Positions 1 through 8,914 of a DNA stretch of 64,000 nt are shown piece after piece. A model generated the notes under the pieces. That model worked only from the letters and a program-made list of their open reading frames with translations. It was not told the origin of the DNA and searched no databases. The DNA comes from Geovibrio ferrireducens (GTDB lineage Bacteria; Chrysiogenota; Deferribacteres; Deferribacterales; Geovibrionaceae), in assembly GCF_026226615.1 (NCBI RefSeq), contig NZ_JAJAPB010000001.1, positions 62,001 through 126,000 on the forward strand, given 5' to 3'. The position numbers were made by a program, and so were the translations under genes. Each line of letters begins with the position of its first letter. Position 1 is the first letter of the stretch.

Positions 1-853
1 CGGAAAAAAGCTCCGCCGCCCGCCCGCTGATGCTCCCTTCCGCCGGCCACATACCGGAAGGTCTGCTGCCGAAAACATCTTCATAATATTTCACTGCCGC
101 TTCCACATGCCACTGAGGGTCACGTCCGAAATCGCCGAAGGCGGCGGGCATGGGTATCTCCGGCAGGGCTTCCTTGGCGGAATCCAGATCTATGAGCAGG
201 GGCAGTATGGGGTGGTAAAACGGAGTGGCGGAAACTTCTATGCTCCCCGCATCCTGCAGTTCCCTGTAAAGAGGGATGATCCGCTTCACCGCTTCGCACA
301 GGGTTTCCATCAGGCTGATTTTATCTTCCTGAGTGTAGCCTTTCCCTTTTGCGATAAGGTTTTCAATGAGCGGGTATTCCCTGCGGAAGAAGTTCCCTGT
401 CCAACTGAGCAGGTAAAGCACCTGCAAGTCCAGTATCTCCGCATCACTGAACAGCCTTTCCGTGTTCTCAAACATGCCGCTGCGGCTGTTTTTGCTGTAC
501 AGTTCCGCATACCTCCGGAAAGGGGCGATCATGTTGGCGAAGTTTGCCATGAAAAGCTGCGGCACAAGCCCGCATCTCTCCTCCGATGTGAGTTCGGAGG
601 GCTTTTTCAGCATGGTTCTGAAAAAAAGGTCATCAACATTTATATCTTCATAGTCCTTAAGCTGGACAAGAAGAGAGGGGACAAGGTTAAAGGTCTGCCT
701 TATCCCCTTATATTCTTTCAGGTAGGCGGGAATCTCGTAGTAATCCTTCACGGCGTGCAGGAACACCCACGGCATGTGGTATGTTCCGTCCTGCCCGTCC
801 TTGTAGAAGGGCTGGTGCATATGCCATAAAAAAGCGAGATTCAGTTTCTTCAT
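1..853 (-). CDS. Glycoside hydrolase family 57 protein (alpha-amylase-like), partial
   Basis: The open frame starts at an ATG at 853 and runs off the left edge, so only about 284 N-terminal residues are seen. It opens with MKKLNLAFLWHMHQPFY, and the HMHQP motif marks the GH57 N-terminus. Near residue 270 the segment MWPAEGS matches the region that carries the catalytic nucleophile Glu in GH57 enzymes. There is no signal peptide, so a cytoplasmic enzyme acting on alpha-glucans (glycogen or maltodextrin) is expected; the exact substrate cannot be read from sequence. The start lies two bases after the stop of the nucleotidyltransferase-phosphohexomutase fusion, so the two are probably co-transcribed. 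Confidence 0.85.
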   Translation of the reverse strand, partial: MKKLNLAFLWHMHQPFYKDGQDGTYHMPWVFLHAVKDYYEIPAYLKEYKGIRQTFNLVPSLLVQLKDYEDINVDDLFFRTMLKKPSELTSEERCGLVPQLFMANFANMIAPFRRYAELYSKNSRSGMFENTERLFSDAEILDLQVLYLLSWTGNFFRREYPLIENLIAKGKGYTQEDKISLMETLCEAVKRIIPLYRELQDAGSIEVSATPFYHPILPLLIDLDSAKEALPEIPMPAAFGDFGRDPQWHVEAAVKYYEDVFGSRPSGMWPAEGSISGRAAELFS

Positions 854-855
854 AC

Positions 856-3354
856 TCAGGCCTGTTCCTCCAGCCATGACTGAATTTTATCTATGTATTC
901 ATCCTGAAGCGCCTTGCCGTCCGCCTCGGACATGGACTCCACATACACATGCACATTTGCCGAATACTGATCAGGAACCATATGCACCCAGCCTCTCGCA
1001 CCGAGGAGTATTTTTATTCCGTCAAGGAAAGAGGCCTCCTTATCCATCGCCTCCTCGCTCATCTTGCGCATCAGGAAGCCCTTGAGTTCAAGCGGGCAGT
1101 TGATCACATTATGCACGAAGTAGTATGTGGGGATAAGCTTCATAATATCCGAAACGCTTAAGCTGACCTTCGCCAGCAGTTCAAGGATTTTGATGGAGGC
1201 AAACATCGAGTCGGTGTTGGTTCCGTTGTCGGTGAACATATAGTTATTACTGAGGTTCCCCACAAAGTCAAAGTTACGCAGATACTCGCTCTTGAGCCCT
1301 GCGATCTTTCCCCTTACTATCTCCACATTTCTGAGCTCCTTATCAAGCACAGTGGGAGCATAAGCGGGCAGGTACACCCTGTTCTTCTTCTTTGCTGTGA
1401 GATCCATAAGCTTCAGGATGAACATCAGCGCCCTGTCGGAGCGGAAGCTTTTCCCCTCGTTGGTGATTATGTTCAGCCTCTCGCCGTGCGGATATATTAC
1501 AAAGCCGAGGTCGGCCTCCATAACCTTCACAATCTCTGACACTTCCCTGATGGATGTGGCAAGCTGGTGGATGGTTTTGGAGAGCTTCTTCTCGTCCTGA
1601 TATGCGTTGAGGATTACCGAATCCGTGCCTGTTTTGTTGAGGATTTCGGGGTAGACGTTATCCGTTGTGCCGTTCATAAGATCCACAACAAGCTTGAACC
1701 TGCGGGTTTTCACAAGGGATATGTCTATGTTGCGCATGAAGCTTTCCCGGTAGAACTCCTTCACCATGGGCTGCTCGTATATTTCGCCTATCTCCTCGTG
1801 GGAGGCGCGGCGGAAGTTCTCGCGGAAGAAGACGCGCTCTATATTTTTCTCAAAGTTGGAGTCGATGGGGCTTCCGTGCTCATCAAAGAACAGAATCTCT
1901 GTGTGGGTGGAATCGGTCTGTGACTGACGGAAATACACGCCCGCAACCTCCCCGAAGGTGGAGAGCTTGTGCGTCATCACCGGTACGGGGGACATGCGCA
2001 CATCTGTTGCGTTTACCCCTGTTGAGAGCAGACCGCCGAGGAAGCAGCGCTTAAGCATGCGTGAACCTCTGTGATAGTCACGGCTGAGAAGCACACGGGA
2101 ACCCGCGGGAAGCTGACTGCCGAAGGCGGAGCCGAGTTTGGCCGCCAGTTCGGGGCTCATCTCCACATTTGTACGGGCGGAAACCTTCCCCCCTTCGAAT
2201 ATGGATTTCTTCCATTTATCACCCCAGATAAGGTTGCTGCTCACTATTGAGCTTTCCTCTATCTGCTTGTTAGGCCACACCATAACATCCTTCTCGAATA
2301 TTACGTAGTTGCCTACCTCAGTATCCTGAGCGATTATGAAGCCGCTTTCCCCCAGAACCTTTTTGCCGAGCTTTACCCCGTTGCAGAGAACGGCGTTCTT
2401 TATATTGCAGGCGTAACCTGTTTCAACATTTTCCCACAGTATGGATGACTCAACTGATGTATCGTCTCCGATGGTGCATCCTCTGCCTATTACGGTGTCC
2501 TTGATTTTGGCGTTTTTGCCTATGACGCAGCCATCACCGAGAAGAACAAGCCCCTCGAAAACCGCGCCTTCGCCCACTTCCACATCTGTGCCCATGTAGC
2601 AGATTCCGTTGTCCTGCTCATTCGGCGTTCCCGCCAGAGGCAGCTCCACTTCGCCCGCAAGAATGTCCTGCAATGCGGCACGGTAGGAATCGGGGTTGCC
2701 CACATCACGCCAGTAGCCCTTGGCGTTGTAGCCGTAAATCTTCGTTCCGCCTGCCATCAGCTTGGGGAAGAGATCCTTTGAGAAGTCGAAGTTGCTGTTC
2801 TCAGGTATGTATTTCAGAACTTCCGGCTCAAAAACATATATGCCGGTGTTTATTGTATCGCTGAAAACCTCACCCCAGCCCGGTTTTTCCAGAAAACGGA
2901 CTATCTGCCCTTCCTTGTCTGTTATCACCACGCCGAACTGGAGAGGATCGGGCACGGAGGTAAGGGTTATGGTGGCTTTGGACTCTTTGAAGTCGTGGTA
3001 GCCTATTATCTCCTGTATGCTGAAATCAGTAATGAGGTCACCGCTCATTACTATGAACCGCTCATCAAGATACGCTTCGGCCTTTTTGACCGCTCCCGCT
3101 GTTCCGTAATCATCATCCGGCTGAACATAGCGGATGTTCACCCCTTTGCTGCTGCCGTCGCCGAAATAGCTTTTGATAACTTCGGGCTTGAAATAAAGTA
3201 GGATTACAATATCCACAATCCCTGCGTTTTTCAGGGAGTCGATAATGTACTCCATCATAGGTTTGTTCATAACCGGAATCATAGGCTTCGGAACGCTGGA
3301 TGTAAGAGGCTGAATCCTTGTTCCGAATCCGCCGGCCATAACCACTGCTTTCAT
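856..3354 (-). CDS. Sugar-1-phosphate nucleotidyltransferase / degenerate phosphohexomutase fusion
   Basis: This 832-residue protein has three parts. Residues 1-235 are a nucleotidyltransferase with the pyrophosphorylase signature GGFGTRIQPLT and a KPM motif. Residues about 250-375 are left-handed beta-helix hexapeptide repeats. The remainder resembles phosphomannomutase/phosphoglucomutase. The family is usually named mannose-1-phosphate guanylyltransferase and makes activated sugars. In the mutase part the TASHNP phosphoserine loop is replaced by a stretch reading RQSQTDSTHTE, and the DGDADR metal loop by YPHGERLN, so mutase activity is unlikely. The start has an AGAGGAT ribosome site. It sits in tandem with GH57, pointing to storage-glucan or cell-surface sugar metabolism. 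Confidence 0.8.
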   Translation of the reverse strand: MKAVVMAGGFGTRIQPLTSSVPKPMIPVMNKPMMEYIIDSLKNAGIVDIVILLYFKPEVIKSYFGDGSSKGVNIRYVQPDDDYGTAGAVKKAEAYLDERFIVMSGDLITDFSIQEIIGYHDFKESKATITLTSVPDPLQFGVVITDKEGQIVRFLEKPGWGEVFSDTINTGIYVFEPEVLKYIPENSNFDFSKDLFPKLMAGGTKIYGYNAKGYWRDVGNPDSYRAALQDILAGEVELPLAGTPNEQDNGICYMGTDVEVGEGAVFEGLVLLGDGCVIGKNAKIKDTVIGRGCTIGDDTSVESSILWENVETGYACNIKNAVLCNGVKLGKKVLGESGFIIAQDTEVGNYVIFEKDVMVWPNKQIEESSIVSSNLIWGDKWKKSIFEGGKVSARTNVEMSPELAAKLGSAFGSQLPAGSRVLLSRDYHRGSRMLKRCFLGGLLSTGVNATDVRMSPVPVMTHKLSTFGEVAGVYFRQSQTDSTHTEILFFDEHGSPIDSNFEKNIERVFFRENFRRASHEEIGEIYEQPMVKEFYRESFMRNIDISLVKTRRFKLVVDLMNGTTDNVYPEILNKTGTDSVILNAYQDEKKLSKTIHQLATSIREVSEIVKVMEADLGFVIYPHGERLNIITNEGKSFRSDRALMFILKLMDLTAKKKNRVYLPAYAPTVLDKELRNVEIVRGKIAGLKSEYLRNFDFVGNLSNNYMFTDNGTNTDSMFASIKILELLAKVSLSVSDIMKLIPTYYFVHNVINCPLELKGFLMRKMSEEAMDKEASFLDGIKILLGARGWVHMVPDQYSANVHVYVESMSEADGKALQDEYIDKIQSWLEEQA

Positions 3355-3448
3355 TCTATCCTCTCGCTGTTTATGCTGTTTTTATTTCAGGGCGCAGTTT
3401 TAACGCCGCTTATTTTATATTTCAGATACAGATACGGTTCGCTAACGC

Positions 3449-3817
3449 TCAGACTTTGTTCTTCTTTATAACGGTCGAGATCTCGGTCAAAAGAGACTCC
3501 AGATCAGACGGGGACTTAACCCAGTAGCCGTCGGCCAGCCATGTGGAAAAGTCATCCTGATAGGCGCTGTAAGCCGTTGCGAGGATTGTTTTCACCGTTT
3601 TGTACTTTTTGGTGATCTCCTGGAGTATGTCTATGCCGCTTTCGCCTTTAAGCTTGATGTCAAGGAGGATAACATCGATCTTCTCCTTCTCAAGTATCTT
3701 AAAGCACTCGGCACTGTTTGAAGCTTCAAATACTTTATAGCCGCTGTCTTCAAGCTCTGTGCGGTAAAGCAGCCTGATCTCCGATTCGTCATCGACAACC
3801 AATACCGAATATGCCAT
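3449..3817 (-). CDS. Single-domain response regulator (CheY-like receiver)
   Basis: This 122-residue protein is one receiver domain with no output domain. The acidic pair D9-D10, the phospho-acceptor D53 (in LLDIKLKG), the switch residue T81 and the invariant K101 are all present, so it should be phosphorylated. The loop after T81 (SAYQDDFSTW) is unusual, and WVKSP replaces the more common YLxKP. No histidine kinase lies beside it; its partner is unknown. It lies 94 bp upstream of the nucleotidyltransferase fusion on the same strand and may share its transcript. Upstream (3818-4260) is a repeat-rich gap. Confidence 0.85.
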   Translation of the reverse strand: MAYSVLVVDDESEIRLLYRTELEDSGYKVFEASNSAECFKILEKEKIDVILLDIKLKGESGIDILQEITKKYKTVKTILATAYSAYQDDFSTWLADGYWVKSPSDLESLLTEISTVIKKNKV

Positions 3818-3837
3818 ATCTGACCTCCTACTTAATT

Positions 3838-3930
3838 ACAAAAATACCTACATGCTGTGGTATTTTTGTACACGCTCGCGCCGTGATGAACACGGCTTCG
3901 CTTCGCACGGCGTCGGCACTTCCTGTGCCT
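3838..3930 (-). repeat. Three-hairpin dispersed repeat, copy A
   Basis: Read on the plus strand this copy has hairpin 1 (3838-3848 pairing with 3859-3869, ACAAAAATACC/GGTATTTTTGT, loop TACATGCTGT), the linker ACACGCTCGC (3870-3879), hairpin 2 (GCCGTGATGAACACGGC, 3880-3896), the linker TTCGCTTCGCACGGCG, and hairpin 3 (GGCAC/GTGCC, 3915-3929). The same layout recurs at about 9.6, 14.1, 14.3, 18.0, 18.1, 62.07 and 62.2 kb. Short reading frames crossing it are not genes. Confidence 0.8.
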
Positions 3931-3936
3931 CCCGGT

Positions 3937-4026
3937 TTAATTACAAAAATACCTGCATCCGTTTTACTAATAGTTCGCAGAAACCTGCGTCCTGTAGTTT
4001 CTTCTCACTCGCAGCCTGCGGCAGGC
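3937..4026 (-). repeat. Three-hairpin repeat, truncated copy A'
   Basis: It begins with a second copy of the left arm of copy A (TTAATTACAAAAATACC, 3937-3953). Then come a separate hairpin 1 (AGAAAC 3979-3984 with GTTTCT 3997-4002, loop CTGCGTCCTGTA), a diverged linker TCACTCGC and a hairpin 2 (GCCTG/CAGGC, 4014-4026). Hairpin 3 is missing. It appears to be a decayed tandem partner of copy A. Confidence 0.6.
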
Positions 4027-4044
4027 ATTTTTTAAGACTGAAAA

Positions 4045-4072
4045 TGCCCGAATACCGAAAAAGGTTCGGGCA
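4045..4072 (-). terminator. Hairpin downstream of rpe, possible terminator
   Basis: The arms TGCCCGAA (4045-4052) and TTCGGGCA (4065-4072) pair perfectly. On the minus strand the hairpin is followed by ATTTTC, a weak U-tract. It lies about 190 bp past the rpe stop, so a terminator role is plausible but not firm. Confidence 0.4.
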
Positions 4073-4260
4073 CAGCACCATGCCGCTTATCTCCAAGACC
4101 CGTGTCCGCCATTATAGTTTCGCAGGGCTTACAAGTGAAAAAGGCGTAACACATCTTTTGTAGTAATTATACCACGGAGCGGGAATAATGGGCAACACGA
4201 TAAAGGACTGTCTTCACTTGAAAAATGTTAAAATGTGTTAAAAACTGTAAAATAAATGGA

Positions 4261-4899
4261 TTATTTAAGTGATTTTATAGCATCAGCGTATGAGGACGCG
4301 CCGAAAACGTAGCTTCCGGCAACTACTGCATTGCAGCCGGCCTCTTCAAGGGTTTTTACATTTTTATCGGTCACCCCGCCGTCAACCTCAATGATAAGCT
4401 CAGGCCTGAGAACCTTCTTCATTTCGGCGAGTTTGGCAACCTTGGCGGCAGAGCTTTCTATAAACTTCTGTCCGCCGAAACCGGGGTTTACAGACATTAT
4501 CAGCACCATATCCAGAAACGGCAGAATCTCCTCCAGAACAGAAACAGGAGTGTGGGGATTAAGAGAGACACCTGCCCTGCAGCCGTGAACTTTGATCTCG
4601 CTCACTGTTCTGTGAAGGTGTGTGCACGCTTCATAATGCACAGTGATGAGGTTTGAGCCCGCATCGGCAAAATCCCTGATGTATCTGTCCGGGTCGATGA
4701 TCATGAGATGCACGTCAAAGGGTTTTTCGGTGGTTTTGCGAAGATGCTTCACCACCGGCGCACCGAAGGTGATGTTAGGAACGAAGACACCGTCCATGAC
4801 ATCAAGGTGGATCCAGTCCGCCCCGCCTTTGTCGATGGCTTGTATCTCTTCCGCCAGTCTTGAAAAATCTGCGCTGAGTATTGAAGGTGCAACTATCAT
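4261..4899 (-). CDS. rpe: Ribulose-phosphate 3-epimerase
   Basis: The 212-residue length is typical for this TIM-barrel enzyme. It opens with APSILSADF, followed by HLDVMDG, FDVHLMI, MSVNPGFGGQKF and EVDGG, the metal- and phosphate-binding signatures of Rpe. It interconverts D-ribulose 5-phosphate and D-xylulose 5-phosphate in the cytoplasm (pentose phosphate pathway). It is transcribed away from the transglycosylase gene at 5008 and is followed by a repeat-rich gap. Confidence 0.95.
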   Translation of the reverse strand: MIVAPSILSADFSRLAEEIQAIDKGGADWIHLDVMDGVFVPNITFGAPVVKHLRKTTEKPFDVHLMIIDPDRYIRDFADAGSNLITVHYEACTHLHRTVSEIKVHGCRAGVSLNPHTPVSVLEEILPFLDMVLIMSVNPGFGGQKFIESSAAKVAKLAEMKKVLRPELIIEVDGGVTDKNVKTLEEAGCNAVVAGSYVFGASSYADAIKSLK

Positions 4900-5007
4900 C
4901 GGGCTATGATATTCATCGGTGTATGAATGTCAACAAATTAAAGGAACCACTGCGTTTTTTACAAATTTTATATAACGATCGTAATAACCGGAGCCGATAG
5001 AACATCT

Positions 5008-6000
5008 ATGAAAAAACTTATTATCACGCTGATGCTAGTGGCATTCACCGGAACCCCCTCATTTGCCGTCCCTCTCACTGACGAAGCCCTCGCATTTGCG
5101 GACAGGCTGTACTCGAAATACGGCATTGACCCGCTGAAAACTGCTCTGCTTATCCAAAGCGCCGATTATTCAGACAAGGCTCTCTCCCTCATGGACAGAC
5201 AGTTCGAGAAAAGCGGCTGGGGGATGTACCGGAAGAGCATGGTAACTGACAACCGGAGCAATAAAGGCGGCAGGTTTTACCTTGAGCACAGACCGAGCCT
5301 TGAGCTGGCATACGCACAATACGGGGTCACGCCGGAAATAATCGCCGCCATACTTGCCGTTGAAACCAACTACGGGGATTACAAGCTGCCTCACAGAGCT
5401 GTGGACGTGCTTTCCACTCTGGGTTTTTATTATCCCAGACGTGCGGACTACTTCCGCTCCGAGCTTGAAGCACTTTTAGCCTATGCGGAAAAGAACGGCA
5501 TGGATCCCTTCTCATTCATGAGTTCATACGCAGGTGCGGTGGGCATACCGCAGTTTATGCCCAGCAATATAAGCAAATATGGCATTGATTTCGGCGGAGA
5601 TAATATAGCCGATCTTGTAAACAGCAAAACGGATGCAATAGGCAGCGTCGGTAACTACCTTGCCAAATTCGGCTGGCAGAAGGATAAACCCACCGCAATA
5701 AAGCTTCGCGGCACAGGGTTTGACAGTTTTCTTGGGCAGGGGTACGACCCGAAATTCACAGTAAAAGAGCTTGAGGATGCAGGTATAATCTTTGCTCTTC
5801 CGGCAAATCAGGAGGAGAAAGTAAACGTAATACGCCTCCAGACGGATAAAGGCTTTGAACACTGGGCAATATTCAGTAATTTCAGAACAATAATGCGTTA
5901 CAACAACAGCGCCAACTATGCTCTGGCTGTTCTTCTCATAAGCAAAAACATTGAAGAGGAAAGAAAAAGGCTGGAAGCGGGAAATACGGGAGGCTCATGA
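5008..6000 (+). CDS. Lytic murein transglycosylase, MltB family
   Basis: This 330-residue protein has an N-terminal signal peptide of about 20 residues ending SFA and no lipobox, so it is probably soluble in the periplasm. The segment AVETNYGDY (about residue 115) carries the catalytic Glu of MltB/Slt35 enzymes. GFYYPRRADYF, GAVGIPQFMPSN and IGSVGNYLAKFGW are family signatures. It cleaves the MurNAc-GlcNAc bond in peptidoglycan with 1,6-anhydro product formation. The C-terminal region after the catalytic domain is short and has no recognisable peptidoglycan-binding module. It is monocistronic, convergent with the ABC operon whose last stop is 18 bp away. Confidence 0.9.
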   Translation: MKKLIITLMLVAFTGTPSFAVPLTDEALAFADRLYSKYGIDPLKTALLIQSADYSDKALSLMDRQFEKSGWGMYRKSMVTDNRSNKGGRFYLEHRPSLELAYAQYGVTPEIIAAILAVETNYGDYKLPHRAVDVLSTLGFYYPRRADYFRSELEALLAYAEKNGMDPFSFMSSYAGAVGIPQFMPSNISKYGIDFGGDNIADLVNSKTDAIGSVGNYLAKFGWQKDKPTAIKLRGTGFDSFLGQGYDPKFTVKELEDAGIIFALPANQEEKVNVIRLQTDKGFEHWAIFSNFRTIMRYNNSANYALAVLLISKNIEEERKRLEAGNTGGS

Positions 6001-6018
6001 AAGCCTCCCTGCTCCATC

Positions 6019-6744
6019 TTACAGTATCTGGCTGAGGAATTTTTTTAGCCTGTCATTCTGAGGATTGTTATAAATCTCCTCAGGAGTGTTTTCTTCGATT
6101 TTGAGCCCCTCATCCATGAAGACAACACGGTCTGACACCTCACGGGCAAAGCCCATTTCATGAGTGACCACAACCATTGTCATCCCCTCTTTGGCGAGGG
6201 TTTTTATAACATCAAGCACCTCTCCTATCATCTCAGGATCGAGCGCGCTGGTTGGTTCGTCAAAAAGCATGACCTTAGGGCGCATGGCGAGAGCTCTGGC
6301 TATCGCCACCCTCTGCTGCTGACCGCCGGAAAGCTGAGACGGGTAGCTGTCTCGCTTGTCGGCAAGGCCGACTTTAGCAAGCAGGTTTTCAGCTATCTTA
6401 ACAGCTTCATCGTGCTTCATCTTCTTCACCTTGACCGGAGCAAGAATAATATTGCCCAGCACAGTCTTATGAGGGAAAAGGTTAAAGCTCTGGAAAACCA
6501 TGCCCACATCCTCACGAAGCTTGTTTATGTTCGTTTTGGGATGCGTGAGCGAGTTTCCGTCTATCTCTATTTCTCCCGAAGTAACTTCTTCAAGGAGATT
6601 AAGTGTTCTCAGCATTGTGGATTTGCCCGAACCGGAAGGGCCGATGATAACCACCACCTCTCCCTGAGCTACATCCAGATCAACACCCTTAAGCGCCTGA
6701 ACGCCGTTGGGGTAGGTTTTTACAACATCTCTTGCTTTAATCAT
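6019..6744 (-). CDS. Polar amino-acid ABC transporter ATP-binding protein
   Basis: A 241-residue ATPase of the GlnQ/HisP type. It shows Walker [10 protein letters not shown] (35-43), a Q-loop [11 protein letters not shown], the signature [15 protein letters not shown], Walker [12 protein letters not shown] and the switch His in VVTHEMGFA. It powers uptake of a polar amino acid with the permease and binding protein immediately upstream in the operon (8735 to 6019). The start is preceded by AAAGGGAGGTG. The substrate cannot be decided from sequence alone. Confidence 0.93.
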   Translation of the reverse strand: MIKARDVVKTYPNGVQALKGVDLDVAQGEVVVIIGPSGSGKSTMLRTLNLLEEVTSGEIEIDGNSLTHPKTNINKLREDVGMVFQSFNLFPHKTVLGNIILAPVKVKKMKHDEAVKIAENLLAKVGLADKRDSYPSQLSGGQQQRVAIARALAMRPKVMLFDEPTSALDPEMIGEVLDVIKTLAKEGMTMVVVTHEMGFAREVSDRVVFMDEGLKIEENTPEEIYNNPQNDRLKKFLSQIL

Positions 6745-6758
6745 CTGCGCACCTCCCT

Positions 6759-7703
6759 TTAATCACTGCTCGCCATTTTCTTTTCAAGCTTCTGCACCAG
6801 AACGGAAAGACCTGATGTGAGCACAAGATAAAGAAGCGCAACCGTGAACCATGTCTCAAACGGGCTGAAAGTGGTGGCGCTGACCTCCCTGCCGGCCTTT
6901 GTGAGGTCGGTAATGGAGATTACCGAAACAAGGGAGGAGTCTTTTATGAGTGAAATGAACTGACCCGCCATGGGAGGGAGAGTTCTTTTGACAGCCTGAG
7001 GAAGAACCACATGAATCATCGCCTTTGTATAGCTCATGCCAAGGCTTCGGGCGGCTTCCATCTGTCCTTTGTGGATTGACTGAATACCTGCGCGGACAAT
7101 CTCTGCCACATATGCGCCGGTGAACACCGCCAGAGCCGCAACGCCCGCCGTAAAGCGGTCGAGGGAAAGGACGGTTCCGATAAAGAAATAGAATATGAAT
7201 ATCTGCACCAGAAGCGGAGTGCCCCTGATAAGCTCAACATAAAGAATGGAGAGCTTCTTGAACAGCGGGTTGCGCGAAATTCTCGCAAGCCCTGCAAAAA
7301 CGCCGATGATTACGGCGAAAATTATCGAAAAGAACGATATTTGAAGTGTGGTGGCAAGCCCGATTAAAAGCGGGCCTGCCTTCCACGATTTATTCACGGC
7401 AACAGTGTGCCCTTTCAGTACCGTATCGCCGTCACCGAGTCTGCTTTCCTGCGGTTTCACTACAACGAAGGGCTCACCTCCGTCATGGGGGACAATACTG
7501 ATCTTCCCCTTCTGAACAACGGCTCTGCCGTCAAAGGGAGCCTTGACCGTCTCCTCCGCAGAGTAGATGATGAACTGGGGAATCCTGTTCCAGCGCCACT
7601 TGTAGTCAATTTCAAGCGTAGCTACATACAGGCCGCCTATCATGGCGGCAATCAGCGCATAAAACGCAATATTCCAGGCGAGGTCTTTTGCTGAACGGGA
7701 CAC
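6759..7703 (-). CDS. Polar amino-acid ABC transporter permease
   Basis: A 314-residue inner-membrane permease of the HisM/GlnP family; the EAA loop reads [21 protein letters not shown]. Compared with the usual 220-residue GlnP, it has an extra N-terminal helix followed by about 80 residues predicted outside the membrane (residues about 30-105), before the family-typical first helix [12 protein letters not shown]. That insert has a short beta-rich look and no motif I recognise. The GTG start at 7703 has a GGAG nine bases upstream. The gene sits between the binding protein and the ATPase. Confidence 0.9.
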   Translation of the reverse strand: MSRSAKDLAWNIAFYALIAAMIGGLYVATLEIDYKWRWNRIPQFIIYSAEETVKAPFDGRAVVQKGKISIVPHDGGEPFVVVKPQESRLGDGDTVLKGHTVAVNKSWKAGPLLIGLATTLQISFFSIIFAVIIGVFAGLARISRNPLFKKLSILYVELIRGTPLLVQIFIFYFFIGTVLSLDRFTAGVAALAVFTGAYVAEIVRAGIQSIHKGQMEAARSLGMSYTKAMIHVVLPQAVKRTLPPMAGQFISLIKDSSLVSVISITDLTKAGREVSATTFSPFETWFTVALLYLVLTSGLSVLVQKLEKKMASSD

Positions 7704-7719
7704 TATAACCTACTCCGTA

Positions 7720-8553
7720 TTATTCCTGAACGTCTTTCAGCCAGTCGCTGGAAAGGAACCATTTGTTGTAGGTTTCTTCATAGAAACCATCGCCTTTGAC
7801 CTGAGCAAGGAAGTTGTTAAGCCAGTTCATAAAGTCGTAGTCGCCTTTTCTGATCGCCCATGCGAGGGGTTCGTAAGTGAAGGGGTCATCAAGGAAAACA
7901 AGGTTCTCGCTGTTCTGAGAGAAGAAAGACGCGTTGTAGGGAAGGTCATAAACGAAAGCATCCGCTTTGCCGTTGATAACTTCCATAACAGCTTCCTGCT
8001 CAGTTTCGAACAGTCTGATTGTGGCGTTGGGCATATATCTCTTAGTTGCATAGTCAGCAGTTACGCCGAGTTTTGTTGAGATTATGTATTTGGGGTCATT
8101 AAGATCGGTGTAGCTTTTAATAACGCCTTCATGTTTTTTGTGGATAAGTATAGTCTGGCCGATTGTGATGTAGGGGTTTGCGAAATTAACCTGAATGTTT
8201 CTTTCAGGAGTAACTGTCATGCCTGACATGATGATGTCGAACTTTTTGGTGAGAAGAGAAGGAATGATTCCATCCCATGCTGTGTTCACAAGAACAAGCT
8301 TAACACCGAGGTCTTTTGCCATTCTTTCAGCCATATCAACGTCGAAGCCCACAATATCGCCCTGTTTGTTTTTGAGTTCAAAGGGCATGTAGCCAGCTTC
8401 AAGACCGACATGAAGTTCGCCTCTTTTCACTATCTCGTCAAGCACGGAACCGGCCGCAGCGGGAGCGGAACCAGCAGTGGCTGCCTCTTTTTTTTCGGAT
8501 GAGCAGGCAAAGCTCATCAGCATTACGGCAAGAATTACCAGTAATTTTTTCAT
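7720..8553 (-). CDS. Polar amino-acid ABC transporter substrate-binding lipoprotein
   Basis: A 277-residue type-3 family solute-binding protein. The signal ends in a lipobox with Cys17 (MSFAC), then a Ser/Ala-rich linker. GELHVGLEAGYMPFE, GFDVDMAERMAKDLG, NTAWDGIIPSLLTKKFDIIMSGM and the R-E-R-N segment are the usual ligand-pocket motifs of amino-acid binding proteins. It captures the substrate in the periplasm for the permease and ATPase downstream. A strong AGGAGG ribosome site overlaps the stop of the zinc-ribbon gene, so translation of the two is probably coupled. Confidence 0.93.
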   Translation of the reverse strand: MKKLLVILAVMLMSFACSSEKKEAATAGSAPAAAGSVLDEIVKRGELHVGLEAGYMPFELKNKQGDIVGFDVDMAERMAKDLGVKLVLVNTAWDGIIPSLLTKKFDIIMSGMTVTPERNIQVNFANPYITIGQTILIHKKHEGVIKSYTDLNDPKYIISTKLGVTADYATKRYMPNATIRLFETEQEAVMEVINGKADAFVYDLPYNASFFSQNSENLVFLDDPFTYEPLAWAIRKGDYDFMNWLNNFLAQVKGDGFYEETYNKWFLSSDWLKDVQE

Positions 8554-8564
8554 ATTACTTCCTC

Positions 8565-8735
8565 CTAATAGGATTTTCCTTCTTCAAGAATTTCTGAGAT
8601 AATCATGTTGGAGCCGCATTCGGGACATTTACCGATCTGCTCTTTAGGGATATATTTGATTTGGGTAAACTCGCACTTCGGGCACTTGACTTCAACAGCC
8701 TGAACCTTATCGGAATCGGAATTTTTCCTGCTCAT
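8565..8735 (-). CDS. Small zinc-ribbon protein, first gene of the ABC operon
   Basis: I place the start at the ATG at 8735, preceded by AAGGGAG, which gives 56 residues; longer upstream extensions have no ribosome site. The sequence has two CPxC knuckles (VKCPKC and GKCPEC) spaced by about 16 residues, a rubredoxin-like zinc ribbon. Such proteins may bind metal, nucleic acid or a partner protein, and no function can be assigned. It lies directly upstream of the binding-protein gene and shares its ribosome-site region, so it belongs to the same transcript. Confidence 0.7.
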   Translation of the reverse strand: MSRKNSDSDKVQAVEVKCPKCEFTQIKYIPKEQIGKCPECGSNMIISEILEEGKSY

Positions 8736-8914
8736 CCCCGTAACTCCCTTAAATAAATTGGTCTTACCCCTGTAAAAACTGCATACTATAATAAAACTGT
8801 TAAAAAATAAAGCTAATTGTGGCATAACACCTGTTATCTGTAGCATCACACAGTTAAAGGAGCCTTAAAATAAAACTGCTTAAAAGGATTTTCTCCGCCG
8901 CAGGAAAACCCACT

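Noticed and set aside
3838-4026. CRISPR array from the regularly spaced palindromes
   Set aside because: Copies are too few, are not regularly spaced, lack unique spacers and have no cas genes nearby.
3811-4163. Short reading frames (74 and 103 residues) across the repeats at 3.8-4.2 kb
   Set aside because: They read through the three-hairpin repeat; similar peptides appear at 14 and 18 kb only because the repeat recurs. There is no ribosome site.
8137-8147. TTATCCACA-like DnaA box (minus strand) as a hint of an origin
   Set aside because: A single box inside the binding-protein gene. No cluster or AT-rich unwinding element lies there or beside dnaA.
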